DNA of 64,000 nt from contig NZ_LMVC01000005.1 of NCBI RefSeq assembly GCF_001510655.1, forward strand, positions 325,510-389,509, read 5' to 3'. The notes beneath the pieces were generated by a model that saw nothing but the letters and a program-made list of their open reading frames with translations, was not told where the DNA came from and made no database searches. The translations under genes were made by a program, and so were the position numbers. This stretch comes from Fictibacillus sp. FJAT-27399. GTDB taxonomy: Bacteria > Bacillota > Bacilli > Bacillales > Fictibacillaceae. Shown here piece after piece: positions 32,214-40,016 of the stretch; positions within the stretch are counted from its first letter, which is position 1; every line of letters starts with the position of its first letter.

Positions 32214-33221
32214 CTATTTTTTCGCCAATAAATACATGAAATATGGGGCACCGATAATGGTTACGATAATTCCAGCTGGAATACCACTTGGATCCAGTAT
32301 TACTCGGCCAATGGTGTCTGCCGTAAGAAGCAAGATTGATCCGATCAATGCCGCAACCGGAAGAAAGGCTTGATGGCGAGGCCCGACGAGTGATCTTGCA
32401 ATATGAGGAGCCAAAAGCCCAACAAAGGCAATTCCCCCGCTGACAGCCACGGATGCCGAAGCAAGCGAAACAGCAATCAAGATTAGGACAATTCGTTCTC
32501 TGCCCGTGTTCACTCCAACGCCAATTGAAACATTCTCATGAAAGTTCAGCATGTTCAGCACATTGGATTTATACATCGTGAGAGGAATGAGAATCAGAAT
32601 CCACGGCAGTAATGACAGTACAAACGTCCAGTCATCACCCCATATTCTGCCGGCCATCCAATTGGCCATGAACGAGTAGTCTTCCATATCCAATCGCGTC
32701 GACAGTGTCAACGTCGCGCCATAAAGGGCCGCAGCCAAACCAACCCCCACTAATACTAGCCTTGTTGGTTCAACGCCCTCACCTTTTATGTAAGACATAC
32801 TATAGATGACAGCTGCTGTTGCCATTCCACCCGCCAATGCAAAAAGAGGCAGTATGTACAGGGAACTCGATGTTTCCACCGTAAAGAACATGATATAGAC
32901 AACGACCATCAGACCGGCACCAGCATTAATACCCAAGATACCAGGATCTGAAAGCGGGTTTTTTGTAATACTTTGCAGAATAGCACCAGACACCGCGAGT
33001 CCCATCCCCGCAAGGATAGCAACAAATATTCGCGGCAGCCTGAACTCAAACAAAATAAGGTTCTCCCTCGGTGTACCTTGGCCGATGATCGTCCGAAAGA
33101 GCTCTGCAGGAGTTAATGAAGCAAATCCTGCAGCGACACTGATGATAAACATGGCTATTAATAAAACAATCGCTGCAATCGTCGTCATTCTTATCTTCTT
33201 GATCTGTCTCGCGTTCATCAT
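32214..33221 (-). CDS. fhuG: Iron-hydroxamate ABC transporter permease FhuG-like
   Basis: A 335-residue FecCD-type permease with about ten membrane helices. Family landmarks are GAILQSITKNPLSDPGILGI, with the GA-(L)-NPLA(D)P-G(I)LG pattern, and GLLAPHIARSLVG, the coupling region for the ATPase. The ATG overlaps the fhuB stop (ATGATG), so the two permeases are translationally coupled and form a heterodimer. It is the last gene of the importer unit and ends at a shared terminator. Confidence 0.9.
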   Translation of the reverse strand: MMNARQIKKIRMTTIAAIVLLIAMFIISVAAGFASLTPAELFRTIIGQGTPRENLILFEFRLPRIFVAILAGMGLAVSGAILQSITKNPLSDPGILGINAGAGLMVVVYIMFFTVETSSSLYILPLFALAGGMATAAVIYSMSYIKGEGVEPTRLVLVGVGLAAALYGATLTLSTRLDMEDYSFMANWMAGRIWGDDWTFVLSLLPWILILIPLTMYKSNVLNMLNFHENVSIGVGVNTGRERIVLILIAVSLASASVAVSGGIAFVGLLAPHIARSLVGPRHQAFLPVAALIGSILLLTADTIGRVILDPSGIPAGIIVTIIGAPYFMYLLAKK

Positions 33222-34261
33222 GAAAGTTTTCTTCCTCCCCTTCTCGCAAGGTAAAGGAAGAACGGTACGCCGACTATAGCAACGATCGCCCCAACTGGCG
33301 TTTCATATGGAGCATTTACCGTTCGGCCCAATGTATCTGCCAAAACCATCAGCACACTTCCAAATATTGCCGAGCATGGTATGATCCAGCGATAATCCGT
33401 TCCAACCAGGAAGCGTACAATGTGTGGAACCATCAAACCGACAAATGCTATTGCTCCTACAAGCGATACTGCCGCACCAGCAAGGATCAGCACAACAGTC
33501 ATCAGTACAGCCTTCGTTACCAGCGTACGCTGTCCAAGACCCCTCGCCACTTCTTCACCAAAGCTCAGAATGGTTAGCTGCCTTGAAAACATAACAGCGA
33601 CCACAATACCAATTATGACGACCGGTACGATGATTTTCAGCTGAGTCCAATTTGTTCCTGAAACCCCGCCTGCTGTCCAAAAAGCAAGATCTTGAGAAAG
33701 CTTAAAGTATAGAGCTATGCCTTCTCCTAACGAAGAAAGCAGTGCAGAAACAGCAGCACCTGCCAGCGTAATTCGGATTGGGGATAGCCCCCCTCTGCTC
33801 ATGGAGCCTAATCCGAATACAAGTCCTGCACCAATTCCCGCACCGATAAAGGAAATAATCATCACTGTTACATAGTTTGCACCGGTACCGAAAGCAAACA
33901 CACAAGCAAGAGCTAAGCTTGCACCAGCGTTCAAACCCAATAAACCAGGATCTGCAAGGGGATTTCGTGTCATCCCCTGCATGATTGCCCCGCTGACAGC
34001 AAATGCCGCACCAACAACAGCCGCACCCAGCTCTCTTGGTAACCGGAGACTGACAATAATGCGATCAGCTTCCCTGCCAGGATCATAGTTTAATATAGAA
34101 TTCCATACGGTAAGAAAATTAATCTTAGCGGCACCAACTGAAATCGCAAGACCAATACTCACCATCAGAAGAGCGAATCCCATCAGTAAAATGGCTGTAC
34201 CCACTGCCGGCCTCGAATACACTTTATTATCTTTTATCTGCTTGATTTTTGTTTTGAACAT
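33218..34261 (-). CDS. fhuB: Iron-hydroxamate ABC transporter permease FhuB-like
   Basis: A 347-residue FecCD permease. GAIMQGMTRNPLADPGLLGL is the substrate-channel signature and GLMVPHIVRFLVG is the ATPase coupling loop. About ten membrane helices are predicted. It partners FhuG and receives ligand from the lipoprotein encoded 28 bp upstream. GGAAATC lies before the ATG. Paralogous to FhuG, as in other fhu systems. Confidence 0.9.
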   Translation of the reverse strand: MFKTKIKQIKDNKVYSRPAVGTAILLMGFALLMVSIGLAISVGAAKINFLTVWNSILNYDPGREADRIIVSLRLPRELGAAVVGAAFAVSGAIMQGMTRNPLADPGLLGLNAGASLALACVFAFGTGANYVTVMIISFIGAGIGAGLVFGLGSMSRGGLSPIRITLAGAAVSALLSSLGEGIALYFKLSQDLAFWTAGGVSGTNWTQLKIIVPVVIIGIVVAVMFSRQLTILSFGEEVARGLGQRTLVTKAVLMTVVLILAGAAVSLVGAIAFVGLMVPHIVRFLVGTDYRWIIPCSAIFGSVLMVLADTLGRTVNAPYETPVGAIVAIVGVPFFLYLARRGGRKLS

Positions 34262-34289
34262 GGCGGATTTCCTTTTTATAAAAGCTTTC

Positions 34290-35234
34290 TTATTTCTTTT
34301 TCGTTAACTCGTTAACAATAAAGTCCAGTTCTTTTTCAAGAGAAATCGGGTCATTGAAGTAGAATGATTCAGAATCGAACTTAATCACATGACCGTTTTT
34401 AACCGCTGGAAGCTCTTTCCATACATTTGACTTCATGAATGAGTTGTCCGGGTTGCCTGCACCTGTTCCGACAAAAATATAGTCTCCAGCGTATGTTGGG
34501 ATCACTTCAGTAGAGATCGCTTTCCAGCCAGGCCCGAAAACATCCTTTTCTAATTTCGCAGGCGCTTTTAGTTGAAGAGCCTGGTAGATGACTTCTGTTC
34601 CACGACCCCAGTTTTTGCCATAGACATACATATCTTTACCGTAAGCTTCCATAACCATAAACGTTTTGTCTTCTCCAATAACGGATTTAACTTTTTCACG
34701 TGCATCTGCAGCTTTTTTCTTCCACTCTTCTACCCATGCTTTTGCTTCTTTTTCTTTCCCAACCATTTTTCCGATTTCAACATGCTGTTCCAAGTAGTCG
34801 TACTTGTCGTACGTCATGGTTACGGTTGGAGCTATTTCTTTATATTTCTTAATGTTCTTATCATCAGAATATGTAATGATCAGGTCAGGATTTAGTTCTA
34901 GAAGCTTTTCATAAGAATCAGCCGTAACAACTTCTGCTTTGTCCAGTTTGTTGCCGTAAAATTTATTTTGTTTCGGATATTCATTTACTGCTATTGGTGT
35001 AATCCCCAACTCCAGCAAGTTGCCTGCATATGTAGCAGCCATCATTGCAACGCGTTTTGGCTTTGCAGGAACTTCAACGTCACCTTTTTCGCCTTTATAA
35101 ATCCTTGTTTCTTTTTTTGAATCTTTTTCTCCAGAGCTCGCGTTTTCTTCTGATTTATTACCACATGCTGCAAGTGCAATTACTAAAAGCATTGTCATAA
35201 AGCTAACTAAAAGTTTCTTTGTACGTTTATTCAA
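34290..35234 (-). CDS. fhuD: Siderophore-binding lipoprotein FhuD-like
   Basis: A 314-residue lipoprotein of the class III (helical backbone) binding-protein family. The lipobox is LAAC (Cys24), followed by a Ser/Glu/Lys linker and two Rossmann lobes. RVAMMAATYAGNLLELGI and YGKDMYVYGKNWGRGTEVIY resemble B. subtilis FhuD (ferrichrome/hydroxamate receptor), and the end (FYFNDPISLEKELDFIV) matches it well. The start is TTG 35234, with GGGGGAT about 8 nt upstream. A Fur box lies in the 68-bp gap before it, suggesting a second iron-controlled promoter inside the cluster that raises receptor levels. Confidence 0.88.
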   Translation of the reverse strand: MNKRTKKLLVSFMTMLLVIALAACGNKSEENASSGEKDSKKETRIYKGEKGDVEVPAKPKRVAMMAATYAGNLLELGITPIAVNEYPKQNKFYGNKLDKAEVVTADSYEKLLELNPDLIITYSDDKNIKKYKEIAPTVTMTYDKYDYLEQHVEIGKMVGKEKEAKAWVEEWKKKAADAREKVKSVIGEDKTFMVMEAYGKDMYVYGKNWGRGTEVIYQALQLKAPAKLEKDVFGPGWKAISTEVIPTYAGDYIFVGTGAGNPDNSFMKSNVWKELPAVKNGHVIKFDSESFYFNDPISLEKELDFIVNELTKKK

Positions 35235-35255
35235 TTTTGTATCCCCCTATATTTG

Positions 35256-35277
35256 AAAATAAAAATCATTCTCAATT
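35256..35277 (-). promoter_or_regulatory. Fur box upstream of fhuD
   Basis: On the minus strand TTGAGAATGATTTTTATTTT matches the left half of the Fur box (GAGAATGAT) well and the right half loosely. It is internal to the fhu cluster, after fhuC. Confidence 0.6.
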
Positions 35278-35302
35278 AACTGTAAAAAAGAAAGGCGATC
35301 AA

Positions 35303-36115
35303 TTACGCCAAGTTCTCTACTAATTGAACACTTTTGATGAGATCATAAGTTAGACATACGGGCTTCCTTGTTCTCGGATCCACACCAATCTCCGCATCGA
35401 TATTGAAAACATTTCGAAGGACCTGACGTGTCATTACATCTTCAGCAGTTCCCTCTTTTAGGATAGCACCGTCTTTCATCGCAACCATATGGTGAGCAAA
35501 CCGTGCAGCATGATTCAAATCATGAATGACCATCACAATGGTTCTCTTTTCATCACGATTCAGCTGCTCTAACAGCTCGAGTACCTCTAACTGATGTGAC
35601 AGATCCAAATATGTAGTCGGCTCATCCAGCAAAATAATATCTGTTTCTTGGGCTAATGCCATTGCAATCCATACACGCTGGCGTTGGCCGCCTGAGAGTG
35701 CATCTACCGGGCGATCCTTAAACTTATAAATTCCTGTAACCTTAAGAGCCCAGTCGATCACCTCAAAATCTCTTTTCGTAAGTTTTCCAAGACCTTTTTG
35801 GTAAGGAAATCTTCCGTAAGAAACGAGCTCACCAACCGTAAGTCCTTCTGGTGAATCTGGAGACTGCGGCAAAATTGCCATCTTTTGAGCGATTTTCTTC
35901 GTTGATTCTTTACTGATGCCTTTACCATCAAGATAAACAACGCCGGATTTCGGATTCAATATACGCGACAACGTTTTCAAAACCGTTGATTTTCCGCAGC
36001 CGTTTGGACCGATAATCGTCGTAATTTTCCCATCCGGAATCGAGATGTTCAGATTTTTGACGATGTCTCGCTCACCATACGCAATCTTCAAATTCTCAGC
36101 ATACAGCCTGGACAT
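35303..36115 (-). CDS. fhuC: Iron-hydroxamate ABC transporter ATPase FhuC-like
   Basis: A 270-residue FecE/FhuC-type ABC ATPase. Walker A is GPNGCGKST (about 36-44), the Q-loop LPQSPD is near 82, the signature motif is LSGGQRQR near 140, Walker B is IILLDEPT near 160, and the switch His is in VIHDLNH. ATG 36115 follows AAAGGAGGG, which rules out the longer reading from 36136. It is the first gene of the cluster and carries a Fur box at 36171. It also resembles YusV, which serves several siderophore systems in B. subtilis, but co-location with the matching permeases favours the FhuC role. Confidence 0.88.
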   Translation of the reverse strand: MSRLYAENLKIAYGERDIVKNLNISIPDGKITTIIGPNGCGKSTVLKTLSRILNPKSGVVYLDGKGISKESTKKIAQKMAILPQSPDSPEGLTVGELVSYGRFPYQKGLGKLTKRDFEVIDWALKVTGIYKFKDRPVDALSGGQRQRVWIAMALAQETDIILLDEPTTYLDLSHQLEVLELLEQLNRDEKRTIVMVIHDLNHAARFAHHMVAMKDGAILKEGTAEDVMTRQVLRNVFNIDAEIGVDPRTRKPVCLTYDLIKSVQLVENLA

Positions 36116-36170
36116 ATTCACCCTCCTTTTATACAATTTATCAATTTATATAAAGCTGTTTTGCGACTTA

Positions 36171-36190
36171 ATTGAAAATGATTATCAATA
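36171..36190 (-). promoter_or_regulatory. Fur box upstream of fhuC
   Basis: ATTGAAAATGATTATCAATA (plus-strand reading) is close to the TGATAATNATTATCA Fur consensus, 56-75 bp upstream of the fhuC start. Confidence 0.75.
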
Positions 36191-36315
36191 TCGTTTTCAT
36201 TTTATTGAATTATTGAGGGAGTGTCAATAGGTTTTTTCGAAACCATTGAGATCAGATCCACACTTCTGACAATAAAAAAGCATATTTTTGAAATATTTTA
36301 TGTCTTTTTTCATAG

Positions 36316-36622
36316 AAAAGGGGGTGTCCAAGAAGTCTGTAAGCTGTTGCGTTCCAGGCTGCTCGCTTTCCGCGGGCGTGCGGTGAGCCTTACCGGCGTG
36401 AACGCCTACTTTTTGGCGCTAGCGCCTGCGGGAGTCTCACCTGTCACGCTAGTCCCGCAGGACAAGGAAGGCTCCGGCAGCGTTTTATCGCACGAAGAAA
36501 ATGTGAAGTTCATTTTCGAGGAGTCTCGCATCTTCCACTTCAATTAACTTTTCATTGAAGATTTTTCAAGCCAAAAAGGGGCTGCCTGAAGGTCAATTTT
36601 CGACTTTCTGGACAGCCCCTTT
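36316..36622 (+). repeat. Copy C of the terminal-inverted-repeat element
   Basis: About 307 bp, same orientation as copy A. It starts AAAAGGGGGTGTCCAAGAAG and ends GGACAGCCCCTTT. It contains the GGCGTGAACGCC and GGCGCTAGCGCC palindromic modules and the extra GGCTCCGGCAGCGTTTTATC module shared with copy D. Its right end is 9 bp from the yvbH stop codon. The terminal hairpin (GGGGCTGCC against GGACAGCCCC with an internal mismatch) would terminate transcription from yvbH. Confidence 0.85.
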
Positions 36623-36631
36623 AGTGATCTA

Positions 36632-37246
36632 TTAATTATTAATATACTTCTCAAAAACATTGCCATAATCTTTTACATGATACTCTTTTCTGCTTTCCAT
36701 GAGCCATGTGAAGGCAGCATCGTTCAACTGGTTGAAGTTATCCACGAGCTGGTCTTCCTTGCTTGTGATGCGGCTGAGTGTGGTCGAAGCAAGGTTGATG
36801 CTCTGCTGGGCATACTGCAGGGCGAATTCGTTCTCGTGAGCAATCTCAGCGATTTTGCTAAGAGACTTGTAGAGATCCTTCAGCTCTTCGATATGCTTTT
36901 TGTGAACATCGATGGAAAAAGGGACAGAGCCGATGACAAACTTGATTTCAACGTCGAGATCCACGGTTCCTGCGGTTTCCAATGAAACGTTGGAAATGGT
37001 GTTCTCGCTGTAGCTGTATCGGTGGAGCAAGCGTTTTTTGCTGATCGCGCTCGTTCCATCCAAATGGATCAGCGCACGGTTCGTAAAGCAGTACTCATCG
37101 GTTTTCGATTTAATAAGAAAGTAGATTTTCTCGTTATCTTCATGGAACACGTAATCGTCGGCATCCACCTTGTCATAGTCTGCAGGTTTGATGACGCTCC
37201 CTACATCACTTAATCCGAGTGCATCTGAAGCTAAGCGTTTTAACAT
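36632..37246 (-). CDS. yvbH: PH-domain protein YvbH
   Basis: A 204-residue soluble protein. The N-terminal half (about 10-125) is a bacterial PH-like (bPH) domain containing YFLIKSKTDEYCFTNRALIH and TVDLDVEIKFVIG. The C-terminal half is the helical YvbH extension (KHIEELKDLYKSLSKIAEIA onward). Length and order match B. subtilis YvbH. Function is unknown; PH-like domains usually mediate protein or lipid contacts. GGAG precedes the ATG. Repeat copy C follows the stop closely. Confidence 0.82.
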   Translation of the reverse strand: MLKRLASDALGLSDVGSVIKPADYDKVDADDYVFHEDNEKIYFLIKSKTDEYCFTNRALIHLDGTSAISKKRLLHRYSYSENTISNVSLETAGTVDLDVEIKFVIGSVPFSIDVHKKHIEELKDLYKSLSKIAEIAHENEFALQYAQQSINLASTTLSRITSKEDQLVDNFNQLNDAAFTWLMESRKEYHVKDYGNVFEKYINN

Positions 37247-37313
37247 ATCCTCTTACTCTCCTTATGTTTTCATTTACACTATATACGATAACATTTCGTA
37301 AAAAGTTTCGTTT

Positions 37314-37802
37314 TTAGTGGACGCCGTTCTCCACATTCCAGCTGCCCTGCTTTTTCCGTGCGTAAAGGATCTGGCCCGTATGATAGGCGGTATGGATCGT
37401 AAGGTTGGCGATGACGCTTCCCCACTCTTCATGCCTGTCTTCATAAGCACCTTCATCAAAGCGTTCTTCTTCACTTTCTTCAATCGCTGTACGCCACTGG
37501 GCCATGACCTCTTTTAAACGGTCGACCGTCTTCTTCCAGTCCCATTCTCCGTTCATGTCTTCAAACGTTTGATTGTTTTCTGCTTTGGCCGTAGATGGAC
37601 TTTCTCCGGTGAAACGGTCCAGGTAGCGCTGATTCCAATAGATCAGATGGTTGACGATCTCACGGATGGAGTTGCTTTCCTGCGTTTCTTTCCAGGCAGC
37701 CTGTTCATCGGTCAAGCCGACGAGAGAGTTTTCCAGTGAAACAAACCAGTGATTATTATGAAAAGCTTCAAACTGGTTCAGCAAAAGTTCCTTCGCATTC
37801 AT
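37314..37802 (-). CDS. DinB family metal-dependent protein (second copy)
   Basis: A 162-residue four-helix DinB/YfiT-type protein. Metal-binding histidines are His52 (EIVNHLIYWNQRYL), His137 and His141 (IHTAYHTGQ). It resembles the protein at 9461-9955 in the same motifs, so the two are paralogues of one superfamily rather than a recent duplication. The ATG overlaps the stop of the upstream GNAT gene by 4 bp, indicating translational coupling. Substrate unknown. Confidence 0.82.
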   Translation of the reverse strand: MNAKELLLNQFEAFHNNHWFVSLENSLVGLTDEQAAWKETQESNSIREIVNHLIYWNQRYLDRFTGESPSTAKAENNQTFEDMNGEWDWKKTVDRLKEVMAQWRTAIEESEEERFDEGAYEDRHEEWGSVIANLTIHTAYHTGQILYARKKQGSWNVENGVH

Positions 37803-38302
37803 TGTGTTGCCTCCTTCATTCGTATTTGTTGCGGGACTGACGTAAATGTTTGAAAACGCACATTGTCTTTATCTGAAAACTGATCAGTAAAATTGCCGTT
37901 GGTGTAATCATGGATGATGCTCGTCCAAAAGGCCTGCGCCGGTTTGTTCTGGGGAATCTGGGCAATGTCCCAGTCCCCCGGGAACTGATTAAATACGGTA
38001 AATGCCGCCGCTTTCCCGAGTCCTTGCTTGCGGTACTTCTTTAGAATGAAGAATTCGGACATGTGGTAGATGCCCTGGTTTTTGCGGACCAGGATAAAAC
38101 CTGCATAATGTTCACCCGCTTTAATAAAGAACGGATAACGGCCCTCTTCCTCCCAGTACGCATCCAGATAAGTGTATCCGTATCGGCCTTCCTTACTGAG
38201 GTCTGATCCATCAAATTCACTGAAGTCGTAGCGATACAGCTCAAGCATCTGCCTGAGCACAGGCTTCTTCTCTAACGTAATTCTTTCGAGTGTAATGTTC
38301 AT
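37799..38302 (-). CDS. GNAT family N-acetyltransferase
   Basis: A 167-residue acetyltransferase. The acetyl-CoA binding segment is FFILKKYRKQGLGKAAAFTV (R/K-Q-G-L-G-K), preceded by the strand GFILVRKNQGIYHMSE. The C-terminal part (GDWDIAQIPQNKPAQAFWTS) has the NxxAxxFW form of motif B typical of small-molecule N-acetyltransferases such as the YesJ-like group. It is translationally coupled to the DinB-family gene, so the two may act on related compounds. GGGGATG-type sequence precedes its ATG. Confidence 0.83.
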   Translation of the reverse strand: MNITLERITLEKKPVLRQMLELYRYDFSEFDGSDLSKEGRYGYTYLDAYWEEEGRYPFFIKAGEHYAGFILVRKNQGIYHMSEFFILKKYRKQGLGKAAAFTVFNQFPGDWDIAQIPQNKPAQAFWTSIIHDYTNGNFTDQFSDKDNVRFQTFTSVPQQIRMKEATQ

Positions 38303-38323
38303 TGAACATCCCCCCTTTTCTTG

Positions 38324-38364
38324 GTGGTGTCAGGCGCCGTCGTTATTGCGGTGCCTGACACCAC
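38324..38364. repeat. 16-bp inverted repeat related to the GGTGCCTGGCACC family
   Basis: GTGGTGTCAGGCGCCG (38324-38339) pairs with CGGTGCCTGACACCAC (38349-38364), with a single G-T pair and a 9-nt loop. It lies upstream of the GNAT gene. Confidence 0.75.
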
Positions 38365-38469
38365 GTTATTCCCCCTTCTTACATTCTCCTCTTCTATGGA
38401 GATTCCTTTAACTTCAGGCAGAAAAAGACAAATTATGCTAAGAGAGGAGGGGAATTGATGTTCTTTTTT

Positions 38470-38519
38470 GGTGCCTGGCACCGACTTTTGACATCTGTGT
38501 AATGCTGGTGCCTGGCACC
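38470..38519. repeat. Palindrome doublet 1 (GGTGCCTGGCACC twice, 24-bp spacer)
   Basis: GGTGCCTGGCACC at 38470-38482 and 38507-38519. The 24-bp spacer holds TTTTGACATCTGTGTAATG, a sequence related to the spacers of the doublets at 47007 and 47336. Confidence 0.85.
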
Positions 38520-38575
38520 AAATAACCAAATAAAAAAAAGCATGCAAGCTCTCCAGGCCCGCACGCCCTCAAAAA

Positions 38576-38809
38576 TCAAAGCACACTGTTCTTAACGGAT
38601 GGTGCATCGATGACATCCTGATCAGCTACCCAGATGATCGGCAGGTTAACGACTGTAAGATCACCGTTGTCCTCCCCGAATCCCTGGTTGATTTTATTGG
38701 AGCTGAACAGGTCGAGCTGCTGGATCGGCCCAAAGCTCAGCGTAGCTGACCGGTCCATCGTGTTCACTTTAAATCCAAGCATGTTGACGACCATAGGTGA
38801 AAAGAGCAT
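38576..38809 (-). CDS. GerPA/GerPF-family spore germination protein 1
   Basis: A 77-residue protein of the GerPA/GerPF family, small spore-coat-associated proteins needed for passage of germinants through the coat. The core follows the family plan: an N-terminal strand region, then NKINQGFGEDNGD (family consensus S-K-T-Y-x-G-x-G-x-x-N-x-G-D) and a DADVIDAP-like end (VADQDVIDAP). GGAGG lies 6 nt before ATG 38809. It is tandem with the next paralogue 21 bp upstream, and the pair is likely one mother-cell transcript. Confidence 0.75.
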   Translation of the reverse strand: MLFSPMVVNMLGFKVNTMDRSATLSFGPIQQLDLFSSNKINQGFGEDNGDLTVVNLPIIWVADQDVIDAPSVKNSVL

Positions 38810-38830
38810 GGTGAACCTCCTGCTGCCGTT

Positions 38831-39094
38831 TTATATCTTCTCAATTAGCGAAGGAATCTCCCGGCCATAGGAAGACTGTGTGACCGGCGAATCGACCGCA
38901 TCTCTGTCATCAACCGAATTTTCATTTCCAAAAAACCGCGCATCATCCCCAAAACTTTGGCCGAATCCCTGATTTTTTTTGTCGGAGTTATGCCAGTCAG
39001 ACAAGTAATTCTCTCCGATATTCACCGCCGACGCATTTTCAAAGGAATTAATTTTAAAAAGAAAAATATTTATAACTATAGAAGGTGAACCCAC
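38831..39094 (-). CDS. GerPA/GerPF-family spore germination protein 2
   Basis: An 87-residue paralogue of the preceding protein with the same plan: VINIFLFKINSFENASAVNI, then KKNQGFGQSFGDDARFFGN and DDRDAVDSP. It starts at GTG 39094, with AAAGGAGGG 10 nt upstream. The divergent gene is the GerT-like Hsp20 gene, 79 bp away, so the two may share regulatory sequences. Its divergence from gerPA/gerPF suggests a non-canonical member outside the gerPABCDEF operon. Confidence 0.75.
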   Translation of the reverse strand: MGSPSIVINIFLFKINSFENASAVNIGENYLSDWHNSDKKNQGFGQSFGDDARFFGNENSVDDRDAVDSPVTQSSYGREIPSLIEKI

Positions 39095-39173
39095 TAATTT
39101 CTCCCTCCTTTTCCCCTAAATATATGTTTGTTCCCTGTAATTATGTTTGCTTGAATACCGGAGGTGGCAATGC

Positions 39174-39671
39174 ATGGACGTCGATAAATTGAAACAGTGG
39201 CTGGAGCTTGCGCAAAAGGTACAGGGAAATGATTTTTGGAACAGCATTTTCGATGGTTCACCGGGACAGCAGATGGCTGGCCAGGTGAATGAACAGCGGG
39301 AATCACGTACGCGTTACAATCATTTTCAGCCTAACCAGAACGCACCATCGCCTCAAGAGGATTTCCCCAAGGTTGATATCTACACAAACAACCGGGAATG
39401 GATAGTGGTCATTGATCTTCCAGGTATCCGTAAAGAAGATGTCAGCCTTTCGATGGCAGCCAATAACCTGACGATCAAGGGTGTGCTTCACTCTCCGTAT
39501 AAGGATGCCACCGTCATACGGGCAGAACGGGCGAACGGCCATTTTGAGCGGACCATCCAGCTTCCTGAACTAATTAATGAAACTCGCACTGCCGCCCGTT
39601 TTTTTAACGGTGTGCTGGAGGTTCGGATCATGCGAAATCTCACACCCGAACGAAACATCCGGATCGATTAG
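39174..39671 (+). CDS. Hsp20/alpha-crystallin-like spore protein, GerT/CotM-like
   Basis: A 165-residue protein: an N-terminal arm (DVDKLKQWLELAQKVQGNDF) and an alpha-crystallin domain at about 70-160 with VDIYTNNREWIVVIDLPGIR, then KEDVSLSMAANNLTIKG and a final GVLEVRI. This matches the GerT/CotM-type small heat-shock-like proteins of Bacillus spores. ATG 39174 is fixed by GGAGGTG about 7 nt upstream. It overlaps the convergent GerPA-like gene at its 3' end by 4 bp. It probably assembles into coat layers and affects germination; classical chaperone activity is not implied. Confidence 0.75.
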   Translation: MDVDKLKQWLELAQKVQGNDFWNSIFDGSPGQQMAGQVNEQRESRTRYNHFQPNQNAPSPQEDFPKVDIYTNNREWIVVIDLPGIRKEDVSLSMAANNLTIKGVLHSPYKDATVIRAERANGHFERTIQLPELINETRTAARFFNGVLEVRIMRNLTPERNIRID

Positions 39672-39898
39672 CACCTCTTGTTTTCCGTTGGTCCATCCAC
39701 GAAATCATTGTCATTCACCCGGCATCTTTCGCAGTTATGCTGTCCAAAATCACCGTTGCTTTCGCCAAAGGACTGCGTTTTTTTCGTCGTATTGAACACC
39801 CTGCTTCGTACCGTCTGGCCGAACGAAAGCTTGCATTGGTTGCCCATCTTGTTAACGTCAAGAAATCCAAGATTCAGTTCAGATGATGAAAAATTCAT
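39668..39898 (-). CDS. GerPA/GerPF-family spore germination protein 3
   Basis: A 76-residue member of the same group: LNLGFLDVNKMGNQCKLSFG, then TTKKTQSFGESNGDFGQHN and NDNDFVDGP. It contains three Cys (one mid-protein, a CERC pair and the C-terminal Cys), unusual for the family and possibly cross-linked in the coat. ATG 39898 is chosen because AAGGAAGGAAG precedes it. It is divergent from the GerPC-like gene. Confidence 0.72.
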   Translation of the reverse strand: MNFSSSELNLGFLDVNKMGNQCKLSFGQTVRSRVFNTTKKTQSFGESNGDFGQHNCERCRVNDNDFVDGPTENKRC

Positions 39899-39959
39899 CA
39901 AACTTCCTTCCTTTCTGTGCATGGAGTGGGAGAAAACAGACATGTTCTCCTTTTTTATT

Positions 39960-39968
39960 CATAAAATA
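39960..39968 (+). promoter_or_regulatory. Possible mother-cell sigma -10 element
   Basis: CATAAAATA matches the CATAnnnTA -10 form recognised by SigK/SigE-type factors. It lies 49 bp before the GerPC-like start codon. I could not assign a convincing -35. Confidence 0.3.
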
Positions 39969-40016
39969 AAGTACAAGCCGGTACGTATAATGCTGAATGG
40001 AAGCGTGGGGTAGCTT

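Noticed and set aside
36221-36547. 108-aa ORF across repeat copy C
   Set aside because: Its C-terminal part (RAVSLTGVNAYFLALAPAGV) recurs almost unchanged in an ORF across copy D. It is the translation of the repeat, has no ribosome binding site and spans palindromic modules.
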